A stretch of 64,000 bases of DNA, from the NCBI RefSeq assembly GCF_002374315.1, contig NZ_NWUX01000001.1:596683-660682 (forward strand), read 5' to 3'. The stretch is from Vreelandella nigrificans. Its GTDB lineage: Bacteria; Pseudomonadota; Gammaproteobacteria; Pseudomonadales; Halomonadaceae. Shown here piece after piece: positions 8,796 to 17,539 of this stretch. Position 1 is the stretch's first letter. Each line of letters begins with the position of its first letter. Below the pieces are notes generated by a model that was given only the letters and a program-made list of their open reading frames with translations, was not told the origin of the DNA and ran no database searches. The translations under genes and the position numbers were made by a program.

Positions 8796-9737
8796 ATGGA
8801 GACACGTGCCCATCATATATTGATCGGTCTCTTTACGCTGTTAACTGGCGCAGGCGCCCTGCTCTTTGCCTTATGGATGAGCTATGCAGCTGGTGAACGC
8901 GACTACCAGCCTTACCAGATCTTATTTGAGCGCAGCGTAAGCGGCCTCTCCGTTGGAGGCAAAGTGCAATATAACGGCATAGAGGTAGGGGATGTGACCT
9001 CTTTGGAGCTAAACCCCAGTGATCCACGTCAGGTCATTGCTGCCATTCGTGTCTACAAAGACACCCCTGTTAAATCAGACACCCGTGCGAAGCTAGCGTT
9101 TGCCAGCATTACCGGCAGCATGTCTGTTCAACTCCATGGTGGTTCTCCGGAAAGCCCTCTCTTGATGGAGCAAACCGACGATGCAGTTCCATTTATTCGG
9201 TCCGACCCCTCACCAATCGCCACTTTGTTTGATGAAAGTGAAGTAATGATCGAAAACATCAATGCGATCTTGAAAAGCGTCAATGAGCTATTTGATGACA
9301 GCAACCGCGAACAAGCCGGTAACATCTTAACGAATATCTCCCGCATTACCGATATGATTGCTTCTCAGCAAGGTGCACTTGACGAAAATATGGCGCTATT
9401 TGGCAATGCATCGCGCCAAGCGACTTCTACCCTGGCAAGTATTGAAACGCTTAGCCAGGAAACGACTCGATTACTCAGTCAAGATGGTCAAATGGTGATG
9501 GAGAGCATCGCTGGTGCCAGCCGCGATGTGGCGAGCGCTGCACAGCGTATTGAGCAGCTAGTCAACGACAATTCGAGCTCTGTAGAACGTGCGCTTCAAG
9601 GGTCGGGGGATATCGCGCCAGCACTTTCTGCCTTGCGCTCTACTCTAAATTCACTGGACCGTATTACCCGCCAGCTCGAAGAAAGCCCCAGGGACTTCTT
9701 CCTGGGCCGAGATCAGGTAGAGGAGTTCCGCCCATGA
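8796..9737 (+). CDS. MCE domain protein, MlaD/YrbD-like lipid-binding subunit
   Basis: Periplasmic, membrane-anchored substrate-binding subunit of the MCE lipid transporter. The 313-residue product has one N-terminal transmembrane helix (about residues 8-28), an MCE domain at about 38-115 (FERSVSGLSVGGKVQYNGIE, then VGDVTSLEL), and a long helical C-terminal half rich in polar and coiled-coil-like sequence, longer than in E. coli MlaD (about 183 residues). The start at 8796 is chosen because AGGAGT lies at 8784-8789. An upstream in-frame ATG at 8721 lies inside the ATPase gene and its extra residues are not MCE-like. Its stop overlaps the lipoprotein start (ATGA). Confidence 0.9.
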   Translation: METRAHHILIGLFTLLTGAGALLFALWMSYAAGERDYQPYQILFERSVSGLSVGGKVQYNGIEVGDVTSLELNPSDPRQVIAAIRVYKDTPVKSDTRAKLAFASITGSMSVQLHGGSPESPLLMEQTDDAVPFIRSDPSPIATLFDESEVMIENINAILKSVNELFDDSNREQAGNILTNISRITDMIASQQGALDENMALFGNASRQATSTLASIETLSQETTRLLSQDGQMVMESIAGASRDVASAAQRIEQLVNDNSSSVERALQGSGDIAPALSALRSTLNSLDRITRQLEESPRDFFLGRDQVEEFRP

Positions 9738-10348
9738 GCTTTCGTCTTACATTTAGTCCCCTAGCACTGACGGCTGTGTTACTCATTAGTGGCTGCTCAA
9801 TACTGCCTGAAAGTGAACCAGCCACTCTGTATCGCCTACCTGCATCAGATACTTCGCTTGCTGGCTCTTCTGGTGCTGTTTCGATTCCCTTAAGACTCGG
9901 AATTGCCACCCCTGAGGCAGGCCACTTGCTGAGTAGCAACCGCATTGTGGTTTATCCCCAGCGTAACGTGGTCAATGTGTACGAAGGTTCACGCTGGCAT
10001 GAAAATGCCCCAGACATGCTGCAAGCCCGCCTTATATCAGGTTTGCAGCAGCGTCAGCTATTTACCAGCGTGGGTAGTGATCGCCTGCCTAATGATTTAC
10101 TGCTACTTAGCGAGTTGCGCCACTTTCAAAGCGAGTATGACACCAACCCTCCCAGCATTAACCTTCAATTAGACGTACAGCTGGTAGGTGCTCACGATCG
10201 TCAGCCAATAGTGGCACAAAGCTTCGCTACCCGCGCCCAGGCAAGTAGCGTCGAGATTCCTGACGTAGTTGATGCCTTTGGCCAGGCGAGCGACGTACTA
10301 ACCGAACAGCTGGCAGTATGGTTACTAGAGCAATCAAGTGGCTTGTGA
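9734..10348 (+). CDS. ABC-type transport auxiliary lipoprotein (PqiC/LetC-like)
   Basis: Probable outer-membrane lipoprotein partner of the MCE transporter. The 204-residue product has a lipoprotein signal with lipobox LISGC (Cys21), followed by SILPESEPATLYRLP; a start of this kind with a later YxSRWHENAPDMLQARL-like segment is typical of the ABC auxiliary domain also found in PqiC. It overlaps the MCE gene by four bases, so the four genes form one operon. At its 3' end it runs 15 bp into the convergent kinase gene, with no room for a separate terminator. Confidence 0.85.
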   Translation: MSFRLTFSPLALTAVLLISGCSILPESEPATLYRLPASDTSLAGSSGAVSIPLRLGIATPEAGHLLSSNRIVVYPQRNVVNVYEGSRWHENAPDMLQARLISGLQQRQLFTSVGSDRLPNDLLLLSELRHFQSEYDTNPPSINLQLDVQLVGAHDRQPIVAQSFATRAQASSVEIPDVVDAFGQASDVLTEQLAVWLLEQSSGL

Positions 10349-12208
10349 GCCACTTATAGGTGCTTGCGTAAGGTGCTTGCGCAGATAGGCTCGAGGGTCT
10401 TTGGGATAAAAGTGCTCTGGCTGGCGTTCAAGGTGAGTGAAAAAGCGCGTATCTTTATAAGGCATTTTCATAAACCCAGACACGCCCAGGCCTTCGATTT
10501 GGCTAACCGAGTCCAGCATGCGCGCCAGCAAACTGCAAAACTCTTGCTCACGGCAGGGGTCAAGTAGCCGGTAATAGCTGTGAATCTTAAGGTGCTTAGG
10601 CAGTGCTTCGAAGATAATCATGCCGGTATGGTGAATATCATTAAGTTGCTGAAGTATCTGAATGATGCTTTCAGGAAGTGCAAGCAGTTCTTCTGGGTCA
10701 GGGCCATCCTCAAAGTAGCTATGCTGACGAGTACGGTCTTCCATTTCCGGCACCGCGCTTAGCTCATAACTAATCGCCATATTAGACTCGCAGTGAAACG
10801 AGTGCTCCGCACTTAGGCGCTCTATGTGGAGGGTTTGGCGGGCATTAAACAGGCAGCTTTTGAAAATCCCCTGACGGTGAATAGCGCGGGCCAGATGCAC
10901 CATGTTATTAACAGCCTCAATAAAGGCTGGCTTTAGATCTGGATCGTGCAGATTTAAGGAAGAATCGATATAGACTCCTTCTCGCTCCCAGCGAACTGCC
11001 AAACCACCCACCACTGGGTATTTACCCAAACGGCTCACCGATGCCAAAAACGCCTTTTCGGTTTCTCCCATGCCCTGCATGAACTGCTTATAATAGCGGT
11101 CTAACTGCACGTCATTAACGTCGTTTAAAGTCTCTTCAGCATTTGCCTCACGCAGGAATGCTTTGCGCGAGCTATACACCACAGTATCTATTTCTTGACG
11201 CGTAGACCGCCCCCATACCGGCACCAAGGGAGGATGTCGAGCAACGGGCAGATCAACCATGACTGTCTTTTCCAGGCGCGGCATAACACGCAAAAAATAG
11301 TCGCCCGCACGGCGACGCACCTGCGGGTCTGGATCCAACATGCCATCCAGGATACGAGCAAACTCCATCGGCAACCCTAAAGAGCTGGCGGGAATCGCAC
11401 GATGGCCAAACCTGCAGGATTGGGCAGACGCCAACGCATAAAGCGTTCCCGCTACGCCCTGCTCATCAAAGCGTGGCGATGAAAGCGCACCATTGAGCTG
11501 CTCATCACCAATAAAGTACACATCCCCAAGGCGCGCATTGGTTTGCTGTAAATTATCGGACATTAGCTCCATCACGTTAGCGCCTACAAACTGCAGCTTT
11601 TCATCCAACTGGGCAAATACGGATGATCCCCAATCAATCAGTGCAACTTGCTCTGTGGTGGGGTCAAACACCAAATTGGAAGGCTTGATATCACCATGCA
11701 CCACGGGGCGGGCATTGGGGCCTGATTCACGGCGCAGCACGGTAAGGATATCCGCTAGTTGAGCGGCAATGCGGATAATTAAACGGGGAGAAAGTTTCCC
11801 CTCTTTAAGGGATACCTGCTCTAGATTCCAGCCAGGCGCACGCTCCATTACCAGAATGGATTGACCTCTAGCACGCTGATAGGCTACCAACTTAGGGATA
11901 CGTGGATGTGCCACTTGGTCAAGCATGAATGCCTCTTCTTCAAGGCGCTCTTGCAGGTGCATCGGCAAAGTAATACGCGAGAACTTAAATACGTAGTGAG
12001 CCGGAGCACCTTGAACAAGTGCACTGCCCGCAAACACAAAGCCGTAGGCTCCTTTACCTATCAGTTCAATTTCCGTGTAGCCCAGTTGGGTGAGCTGTGT
12101 TTGACACAGCGCCACCCAATCCTTGAGCTTACGGGCATCGTGATGGCTTAGCAGATATACCGACTGCTCTTCTGGTATGTAGAACTGCTGAAGCGGTGCC
12201 TGAGACAT
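10334..12208 (-). CDS. Hanks-type serine/threonine protein kinase
   Basis: Cytoplasmic protein kinase of 624 residues with no transmembrane helix. Kinase domain elements: glycine loop GKGAYGFVF at 51-59, ATP lysine K75 in YVFKFSRI, an acidic alphaC stretch at 90-92, catalytic loop VVHGDIKPSNLVF (H171, G172, D173, K175, N178) and metal-binding DWG at 192-194. The loop has HGD in place of HRD, so it is a non-RD kinase, and DWG replaces DFG; the catalytic Asp, Lys and Asn are all kept, so activity is plausible. The C-terminal 300 residues match nothing I recognise. The gene follows the E2 gene of the branched-chain dehydrogenase by 11 nt on the same strand and has no clear ribosome binding site, which suggests coupling. 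The target is unknown. Confidence 0.85.
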   Translation of the reverse strand: MSQAPLQQFYIPEEQSVYLLSHHDARKLKDWVALCQTQLTQLGYTEIELIGKGAYGFVFAGSALVQGAPAHYVFKFSRITLPMHLQERLEEEAFMLDQVAHPRIPKLVAYQRARGQSILVMERAPGWNLEQVSLKEGKLSPRLIIRIAAQLADILTVLRRESGPNARPVVHGDIKPSNLVFDPTTEQVALIDWGSSVFAQLDEKLQFVGANVMELMSDNLQQTNARLGDVYFIGDEQLNGALSSPRFDEQGVAGTLYALASAQSCRFGHRAIPASSLGLPMEFARILDGMLDPDPQVRRRAGDYFLRVMPRLEKTVMVDLPVARHPPLVPVWGRSTRQEIDTVVYSSRKAFLREANAEETLNDVNDVQLDRYYKQFMQGMGETEKAFLASVSRLGKYPVVGGLAVRWEREGVYIDSSLNLHDPDLKPAFIEAVNNMVHLARAIHRQGIFKSCLFNARQTLHIERLSAEHSFHCESNMAISYELSAVPEMEDRTRQHSYFEDGPDPEELLALPESIIQILQQLNDIHHTGMIIFEALPKHLKIHSYYRLLDPCREQEFCSLLARMLDSVSQIEGLGVSGFMKMPYKDTRFFTHLERQPEHFYPKDPRAYLRKHLTQAPISGSQAT

Positions 12209-12219
12209 GGGTTGCTTTG

Positions 12220-13476
12220 CTAACCCAAGTGCAGCAGCATAGTTTCTGGCGCTTCTAAAAAGCCTTTCCAGGCATTGCAGAAGCGCGCGATAGTACCACC
12301 ATCAATAAAGCGGTGGTCTCCTGCCCAGGTAATCGTCATGATCGCGCGACGCTGCACTTCCCCCTGCTCATCAAAGCGTGGCAGCCACTGGGTTTTACCA
12401 ATAGCGACAATTGCGGCTTCAGGGGCATTGATAATCGGTGCTGCATAGGTACCACCAAGCGCCCCAATATTAGAAATGCTGATCGTGCCGCCTTTGAGAT
12501 CTGCTTGATCTACACGCCCCTCCCGAGCGGAGGTGGTTAATCGCCCCACTTCACGGGCAATATCAAGTAACGTCAGTTGCTCAACACCTTTTACATTAGG
12601 CACAAGCAGGCCCGCTTTACTGTCTACTGCCATCCCAATATTACACTGGGGAAAATAGTGTAGCTCATCCCCTGCTGCATTCAGCTGAGCATTCACAATA
12701 GGGGCTTGAGCAACAGCAAGTGCCATCGCTTTCATAAAAAAGGGCATCAACGTCAAGCGCTCACCCTGAGCTTCTACTAGCGGTTTCAAACGCTCACGTA
12801 GTGCTAGCAGCTCTGTGACATCAATTTCCTCACCGTAGTGGAAGTGCGGAATAGTGCTTGCCGCTTCGACCATCCGTTTAGCCATCACTGCACGTACACC
12901 GCGTAGAGGCTCAACCCTGGGCGCCAGAGGTTCGCTTCGCATTACAGGCTGTCCGCTGGCATGGCTTACGGGGGTTGCCACTGGCTCCACTTGGTCAAGA
13001 TGCGCCAATACGTCCTCTTTTAACACCCGGCCATCTTTACCGCTGCCAGCAATATCGGTTAACTGAAGATCATGCTCGCGCACAAGGCGGCGCACCGCAG
13101 GACTAGCAGGCACTTTATCTACGGCTACACTAGGTGCAGTTTGTGGAGACGATATTTCGGAAGGCTTGAGCGACGATGGGGCTTGTTCGGTTACATTGGG
13201 TGCTTCAGCTATATCGGCATCGCTATTCGGCCCAACCTCAGCTTCTATCTGGTAGGCATACAACGGCGCATGTACCTTGGCAATTTGCCCCTGAGGAACG
13301 TAAAGCTTAGTGACCACCCCGGACTCAGGAGCAGTGATTTCAACCAACGCCTTATCGGTCATCACCTCAACGATAGGCTGATCCTCTTCAATGTGGTCGC
13401 CTTCAGCAACGCGCCACTCAACCACTTCACACTCAACGATACCTTCACCGATATCCGGCAGTAAAAAATCACTCAT
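12220..13476 (-). CDS. bkdB: Dihydrolipoyl acyltransferase (E2) of a branched-chain 2-oxoacid dehydrogenase complex
   Basis: Core transacylase that moves the acyl group from E1 to CoA. The 418-residue protein has a single lipoyl domain (1-75) with the lipoylated lysine at K42 in TDKA, a linker, an E1/E3-binding domain near 125-161 (ASPAVRRLVREHDL, then GRVLKEDVLAHL), and a catalytic acyltransferase domain ending with DHRFIDGG, catalytic His388. A single lipoyl domain and the PDIGEGIVECEVVEW start fit branched-chain E2 better than the gammaproteobacterial pyruvate E2, which carries several lipoyl domains. It sits 17 nt after the E1beta gene. No E3 gene is present, so the complex must borrow lipoamide dehydrogenase from elsewhere. 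Confidence 0.88.
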   Translation of the reverse strand: MSDFLLPDIGEGIVECEVVEWRVAEGDHIEEDQPIVEVMTDKALVEITAPESGVVTKLYVPQGQIAKVHAPLYAYQIEAEVGPNSDADIAEAPNVTEQAPSSLKPSEISSPQTAPSVAVDKVPASPAVRRLVREHDLQLTDIAGSGKDGRVLKEDVLAHLDQVEPVATPVSHASGQPVMRSEPLAPRVEPLRGVRAVMAKRMVEAASTIPHFHYGEEIDVTELLALRERLKPLVEAQGERLTLMPFFMKAMALAVAQAPIVNAQLNAAGDELHYFPQCNIGMAVDSKAGLLVPNVKGVEQLTLLDIAREVGRLTTSAREGRVDQADLKGGTISISNIGALGGTYAAPIINAPEAAIVAIGKTQWLPRFDEQGEVQRRAIMTITWAGDHRFIDGGTIARFCNAWKGFLEAPETMLLHLG

Positions 13477-13493
13477 GGCTGTTCTCCCTGGCG

Positions 13494-14471
13494 CTAAAAG
13501 TTCACGCTTTCGCGAATCGCTTCAAAAATTTTCAGATGATCGGGCAGATACTCTTTTTCCAGCACTAATGGGAAAGGGGTATCTAGCCCGGTTACCCGAC
13601 TAATCGGCGATTCCAGATAGAGAAAACAGCGCTCTTGAATTGTCGCTGCGATTTCACCGGCAAAGCCACCAGTTAACGGAGCTTCATGGCTAACAATCAG
13701 ACGTCCGGTTTTAAACACTGACTCAGCCACTGTATCCGCATCCCATGGCAGCAACGTGCGCAAATCAATAACTTCGCAAGCAATGCCCTGCTCTTCGGCA
13801 AGCTCAGCAGCTTTGCCAATAACTTCCATTTGTGCGCCCCAGCCTACCAGGGTGATATCGCTGCCCTCTTTGATGACCTCAGCCTCGCCAATCGGCAGTT
13901 GATAGTCCTCCTCAGGGACATCGCCTACTGCCGCACGGTAGAGCCGTTTAGGCTCAAGATAAAGCACCGGATCTGGATCACGAATGGCCGCCAGGAGCAG
14001 ACCCTTGGCTTGATAAGGGCTACGGGGTACGACAACTTTCAAGCCCGGGGTATGGGTGAAATAAGCTTCTGGTGACTGAGAGTGATAGAGGCCACCTGCA
14101 ATTCCACCGCCATAGGGCGTACGAATAGTTAAACCACCTACGTTAAACAAATCACCTGAGCGATAGCGGAATTTGGCTGTCTCATTAACGATTTGGTCAA
14201 AGGCAGGGAAGATGTAATCGGCAAACTGAATTTCAGCAACCGGTACCGAACCCTGTGCTGCCAAGCCGTTGGCAAAGCCGATTATTCCTTGCTCTACCAA
14301 CGGAGTATTGAAGCAACGTGCCTTGCCGTATTTTTCCTGTAAATGGCTGGTAGCGCGAAATACACCACCAAACACACCCACGTCTTCACCGAAACAGATG
14401 ACTTTGTCATCTTCGGCCATGGCGATATCGAGAGCATTATTAATCGCCTGTAGCATATTCATAGTAGGCAT
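13494..14471 (-). CDS. bkdA2: Branched-chain 2-oxoacid dehydrogenase E1 component, beta subunit
   Basis: Partner of E1alpha in the thiamine-diphosphate-dependent oxidative decarboxylation of 2-oxoacids, probably those from Val, Leu and Ile. The 325-residue protein has the E1beta signature [20 protein letters not shown] and the later segments [15 protein letters not shown] and IRTPYGGG. I place the start at MPTMNM (14471) because a GGGGAG ribosome binding site precedes it and it begins one base after the E1alpha stop; the longer frame to 14546 only adds residues from inside E1alpha. It is the second gene of the E1alpha-E1beta-E2-kinase operon. Confidence 0.9.
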   Translation of the reverse strand: MPTMNMLQAINNALDIAMAEDDKVICFGEDVGVFGGVFRATSHLQEKYGKARCFNTPLVEQGIIGFANGLAAQGSVPVAEIQFADYIFPAFDQIVNETAKFRYRSGDLFNVGGLTIRTPYGGGIAGGLYHSQSPEAYFTHTPGLKVVVPRSPYQAKGLLLAAIRDPDPVLYLEPKRLYRAAVGDVPEEDYQLPIGEAEVIKEGSDITLVGWGAQMEVIGKAAELAEEQGIACEVIDLRTLLPWDADTVAESVFKTGRLIVSHEAPLTGGFAGEIAATIQERCFLYLESPISRVTGLDTPFPLVLEKEYLPDHLKIFEAIRESVNF

Positions 14472-14472
14472 C

Positions 14473-15678
14473 TTACGCTCCCCCCTGAGAGTGGTTGGCC
14501 GAATCAACATCCAGGTCGAGAGACTTAGCACCTTTTGGGTACGCATCTGGATAGCGTCGAATATGACGCTTGAGCTGATCTAGCTGACGCTGCAAAGCAG
14601 GGGTAACATCAGCGTAGACATCGCTAATTAGCGAGTCTAGTGGCGGAGAGGAGCGTTTTTCTGCTCGCTTCATCGTGTCAAGAACCTCTCGACGCAAAGT
14701 TTCTTGCTGGCTGGCTTCTTCCTCGTCACTCCACCAGCCCTTTTTCACCAACCACTTTTGTAAGCGCAGTAGCGGATCCTTCGCTCGCCACACCTCTTCC
14801 TCATCCTTCGAGCGATAGCCGGAGGGGTCATCTGATGAAGAGTGAGCAGCGAGTCGATAGGACATCGCTTCGATCAGTACGGGCTGATTCTGCTCTACAG
14901 CAATTTTGCGGGCTTGTGTCGTGGCCTCAAATACCGCTAACGCGTCATTGCCATCGACCCGAATGACGTGCATATGGTAGCCAAATGCTCTCGGCGCAAT
15001 ACCATCTGCAGCAAACTGCTCAGTGGAGGGAGTTGAAATGGCATAGCCATTGTTGCGGCAGAAAAAAATCACCGGTACTTGATGAACGGAGGCCATATTC
15101 AGAGCGGCATGAAAATCCCCTTCTGAGGCAGCACCTTCGCCAAAAAATGTCAGCGTACAGTGCCCATCACCTGCCAACTTTTGACCATATGCGTAGCCTG
15201 TAGCTTGGGGGATCTGGGTCGCAAGAGGGGATGAAATGGTCATGTAATGCAGTTTGCGCGAACCATAGTGGATCGGCATTTGACGGCCTTTACCATAATC
15301 CAGCTCATTACCGAAAAGCTGGTTCATGAACTCGTCGATGGAGAAGCCACGGTACATCAAGGCGCCCTGCTCACGGTATTGCGCCATAATCATGTCCGCG
15401 TCATCTAACGCTGCAGCCGCCCCAACGACCGCAGCCTCTTCGCCGGTGCACTGCATGTAAAAACTGAGCCGCCCCTGGCGCTGGGCAGCCATCATTCGCT
15501 CATCGAGGATGCGAGTTGCCAGCATGGCCTGATAGAGCCGTCTAGCATGATCACGTTCTAACGCTGGCTCACTAGCACCTTGGTAAAGCTCGCCCTCTGG
15601 ATTGAGCAAGCAAAAAGTATCTATTGAAAACTCGTCGCCGGTCATAAAGCGCGGCTGATGTACGTACTCGGTCATCAT
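14473..15678 (-). CDS. bkdA1: Branched-chain 2-oxoacid dehydrogenase E1 component, alpha subunit
   Basis: Thiamine-diphosphate-binding subunit that decarboxylates the 2-oxoacid. The 401-residue protein carries the ThDP motif from [11 protein letters not shown] (180-190) to NN at 209-210, and the active-site region [13 protein letters not shown]. The loop [17 protein letters not shown] (277-293) aligns with the phosphorylation loop of mitochondrial BCKDHA (HHSTSDDSSAYRSVDE): both regulated serine positions are occupied, by S280 and S290. AAGGA lies about 10 bases upstream of the ATGATG start at 15678/15675. First gene of the operon; its promoter must lie in the 130-bp gap toward the osmolyte transporter. 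Confidence 0.9.
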   Translation of the reverse strand: MMTEYVHQPRFMTGDEFSIDTFCLLNPEGELYQGASEPALERDHARRLYQAMLATRILDERMMAAQRQGRLSFYMQCTGEEAAVVGAAAALDDADMIMAQYREQGALMYRGFSIDEFMNQLFGNELDYGKGRQMPIHYGSRKLHYMTISSPLATQIPQATGYAYGQKLAGDGHCTLTFFGEGAASEGDFHAALNMASVHQVPVIFFCRNNGYAISTPSTEQFAADGIAPRAFGYHMHVIRVDGNDALAVFEATTQARKIAVEQNQPVLIEAMSYRLAAHSSSDDPSGYRSKDEEEVWRAKDPLLRLQKWLVKKGWWSDEEEASQQETLRREVLDTMKRAEKRSSPPLDSLISDVYADVTPALQRQLDQLKRHIRRYPDAYPKGAKSLDLDVDSANHSQGGA

Positions 15679-15808
15679 TATTATCCTTGTATTGCCCCTT
15701 TTGAGGGCAGTGTTGTCGGTGTTGACCTTTTATGCCAGTGGATTTATCTGACAGGGATCAACGCAACACAAGGACATTAACTCAGCGGGCTACTTTAGGG
15801 GATACAAC

Positions 15809-16579
15809 TTAAGACGCAGAAAGGCGCGAGTAGAGCTTTTTTTGATAAAAATCGAAGATGCTATCAACCGTCAAAGCAAGCAGTGCAATCAGCAAAGCTC
15901 CTTGGACCACATAGGCCATATTACCATTCACAATACCAGCGATAATCGGATCGCCTAAATTGCTGGCTCCTACGGTTGCCCCCAAAGCGGCAGTGGCGAT
16001 ATTAATCGTCACTGATGTGCGTATACCCGCTAATATCACCGGAGCCGCCAACGGCAGTTCGACACTGCGAAGTACCTGCCAAGAAGTCATCCCCATAGCC
16101 CGTGCCGACTGCTTGATATCCGCATCGACACCCTGAAGACCTGCCAATGTATTGCGCACAATAGGTAATAGTCCATACAGTATGAGTGCCACAATAATTG
16201 GCAGTGTGCCAAAACCCAGCGTGGGCACTGCCAGCGCCAACACTGCAACTGGAGGAAACGTTTGTCCTAGCGAAGCCAACTGCCCGACAAGAGGTAAAAA
16301 ATCACGACCACGCCGGCGGGTAACCGCTATACCAGCAAGCACACCCACAATAATTGTGCACAGAGCTGCGATGCCCACAACCAACACATGGCGCCCCAGC
16401 AGCGTATAAAAATCTGCCCGATGGTAGATTACCTGACGCGCGTCAGGCTCCAACCAACGAAATAGCCCTTCCAGATAAGGTATCCCAACCAGAGTGACCA
16501 GCAGTAACACCCCCCAAACAAGGGGCAATACACGCGCTTGGTTAGCACTAAGCGTGTCAGTGTAGCGGTTAATATGCAT
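15809..16579 (-). CDS. yehW: Osmolyte ABC transporter permease, YehW-like
   Basis: One of two inner-membrane permeases of a glycine-betaine/choline-type ABC importer. The product has about 256 residues with six predicted helices and the binding-protein-dependent permease signature ARAMGMTSWQVLRSVELPLAAPVILAG (partly given). I choose the ATG at 16579; the frame also opens at a TTG at 16591, but the only ribosome-binding-like sequence (AAGG) touches that TTG and would be too close. The gene overlaps the end of the ATPase gene by about 11 bases. It is last in the order binding protein-YehY-YehX-YehW, the same order as E. coli yehZYXW. Confidence 0.85.
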   Translation of the reverse strand: MHINRYTDTLSANQARVLPLVWGVLLLVTLVGIPYLEGLFRWLEPDARQVIYHRADFYTLLGRHVLVVGIAALCTIIVGVLAGIAVTRRRGRDFLPLVGQLASLGQTFPPVAVLALAVPTLGFGTLPIIVALILYGLLPIVRNTLAGLQGVDADIKQSARAMGMTSWQVLRSVELPLAAPVILAGIRTSVTINIATAALGATVGASNLGDPIIAGIVNGNMAYVVQGALLIALLALTVDSIFDFYQKKLYSRLSAS

Positions 16580-17537
16580 CCCGAGCGCCAACCTTATCGA
16601 GTTGAGCCTCTTTGACTATCTTCCTTAGTGACAGCTCGCCAATTGGCATATCTTGCTGGTCTACAACGGTAAGCCGGTCGCAATGATCGCGCAACATCAT
16701 TGAAAGCGCCTGGCGGAGCGAAAACTCAGCAGGAATACGCGACTGTGCTGGAAGCGTCTGTCCCAGCGATGCCATATGGTCTCTTACTCGGGTCAATGCG
16801 GCTTGTTTAAGCCCCCTTTCCAGGCCGCCCAACAAAGAGTCTACAAAAGGATCAGCAGGGTGCTGCAAAAGTGCCAACGGAGTTCCTTGCTGCACAATGC
16901 GACCACTACGCATCACTACCAAATGGTCAGCAAGCTTCAACGCTTCATCCATATCATGAGTAACAAAAACAACTGTTTTATTTAGACGCGCTTGAAGCTT
17001 TGCCAATTCGTCTTGGAGATTTTCGCGTGTAATGGGGTCTAGCGCCCCAAAAGGTTCGTCCATCAACAGGATGTCAGGATCCGCTGCCAGAGCGCGCGCA
17101 ACCCCCACCCGCTGTGCCTGACCACCCGACAGCTGATGGGGATATTTATGGGCAAACTCTTCCACTGGCAAACCCAATAAATTCATTAACTCTTCTACCC
17201 GGGCCAACACAGTTTCACGGGGCCACTTTAAAAGCCTGGGCACCAAGCCAATATTACGTGCCACCGTCCAATGAGGAAAAAGTCCTGTACTCTGAATCAC
17301 ATAGCCAATGCGGCGACGTAACTTCACAGGGTTGTAACTTTGGATATTCTGACCATCAACCAGGATATCCCCTGCACTATGTTCAATGAGACGGTTAATC
17401 ATGCGCAGAGTGGTAGATTTACCACAACCAGATGTGCCAACCAGCGCACAAAACTTCCCTTTTGCAACACGCAGCGATATGTCATCAACAGCTGCTTCAT
17501 CACCAAAAAATTTTGACACGTGGGCAAGTTCGATCAT
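16569..17537 (-). CDS. yehX: Osmolyte ABC transporter ATPase with one C-terminal CBS domain, YehX-like
   Basis: Cytoplasmic ATPase energising the importer. Of 322 residues, 1-240 form the ATPase with Walker A GTSGCGKST at 34-42, signature LSGGQ at 136-140 and Walker B ILLMDE at 156-161. The end (from about residue 265, FSLRQALSMMLRDHCDRLTV) resembles a single CBS motif, shorter than the paired CBS domains that sense ionic strength in OpuA. The start at 17537 has GGAGG seven bases upstream and lies two bases after the YehY stop codon; the longer frame to 17792 lies inside YehY. Confidence 0.88.
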   Translation of the reverse strand: MIELAHVSKFFGDEAAVDDISLRVAKGKFCALVGTSGCGKSTTLRMINRLIEHSAGDILVDGQNIQSYNPVKLRRRIGYVIQSTGLFPHWTVARNIGLVPRLLKWPRETVLARVEELMNLLGLPVEEFAHKYPHQLSGGQAQRVGVARALAADPDILLMDEPFGALDPITRENLQDELAKLQARLNKTVVFVTHDMDEALKLADHLVVMRSGRIVQQGTPLALLQHPADPFVDSLLGGLERGLKQAALTRVRDHMASLGQTLPAQSRIPAEFSLRQALSMMLRDHCDRLTVVDQQDMPIGELSLRKIVKEAQLDKVGARDAY

Positions 17538-17539
17538 TA

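Noticed and set aside
15809..16591. TTG start at 16591 for the YehW-like permease
   Set aside because: The AAGG sequence touches the TTG, leaving no spacing for the ribosome; the ATG at 16579 is more plausible.
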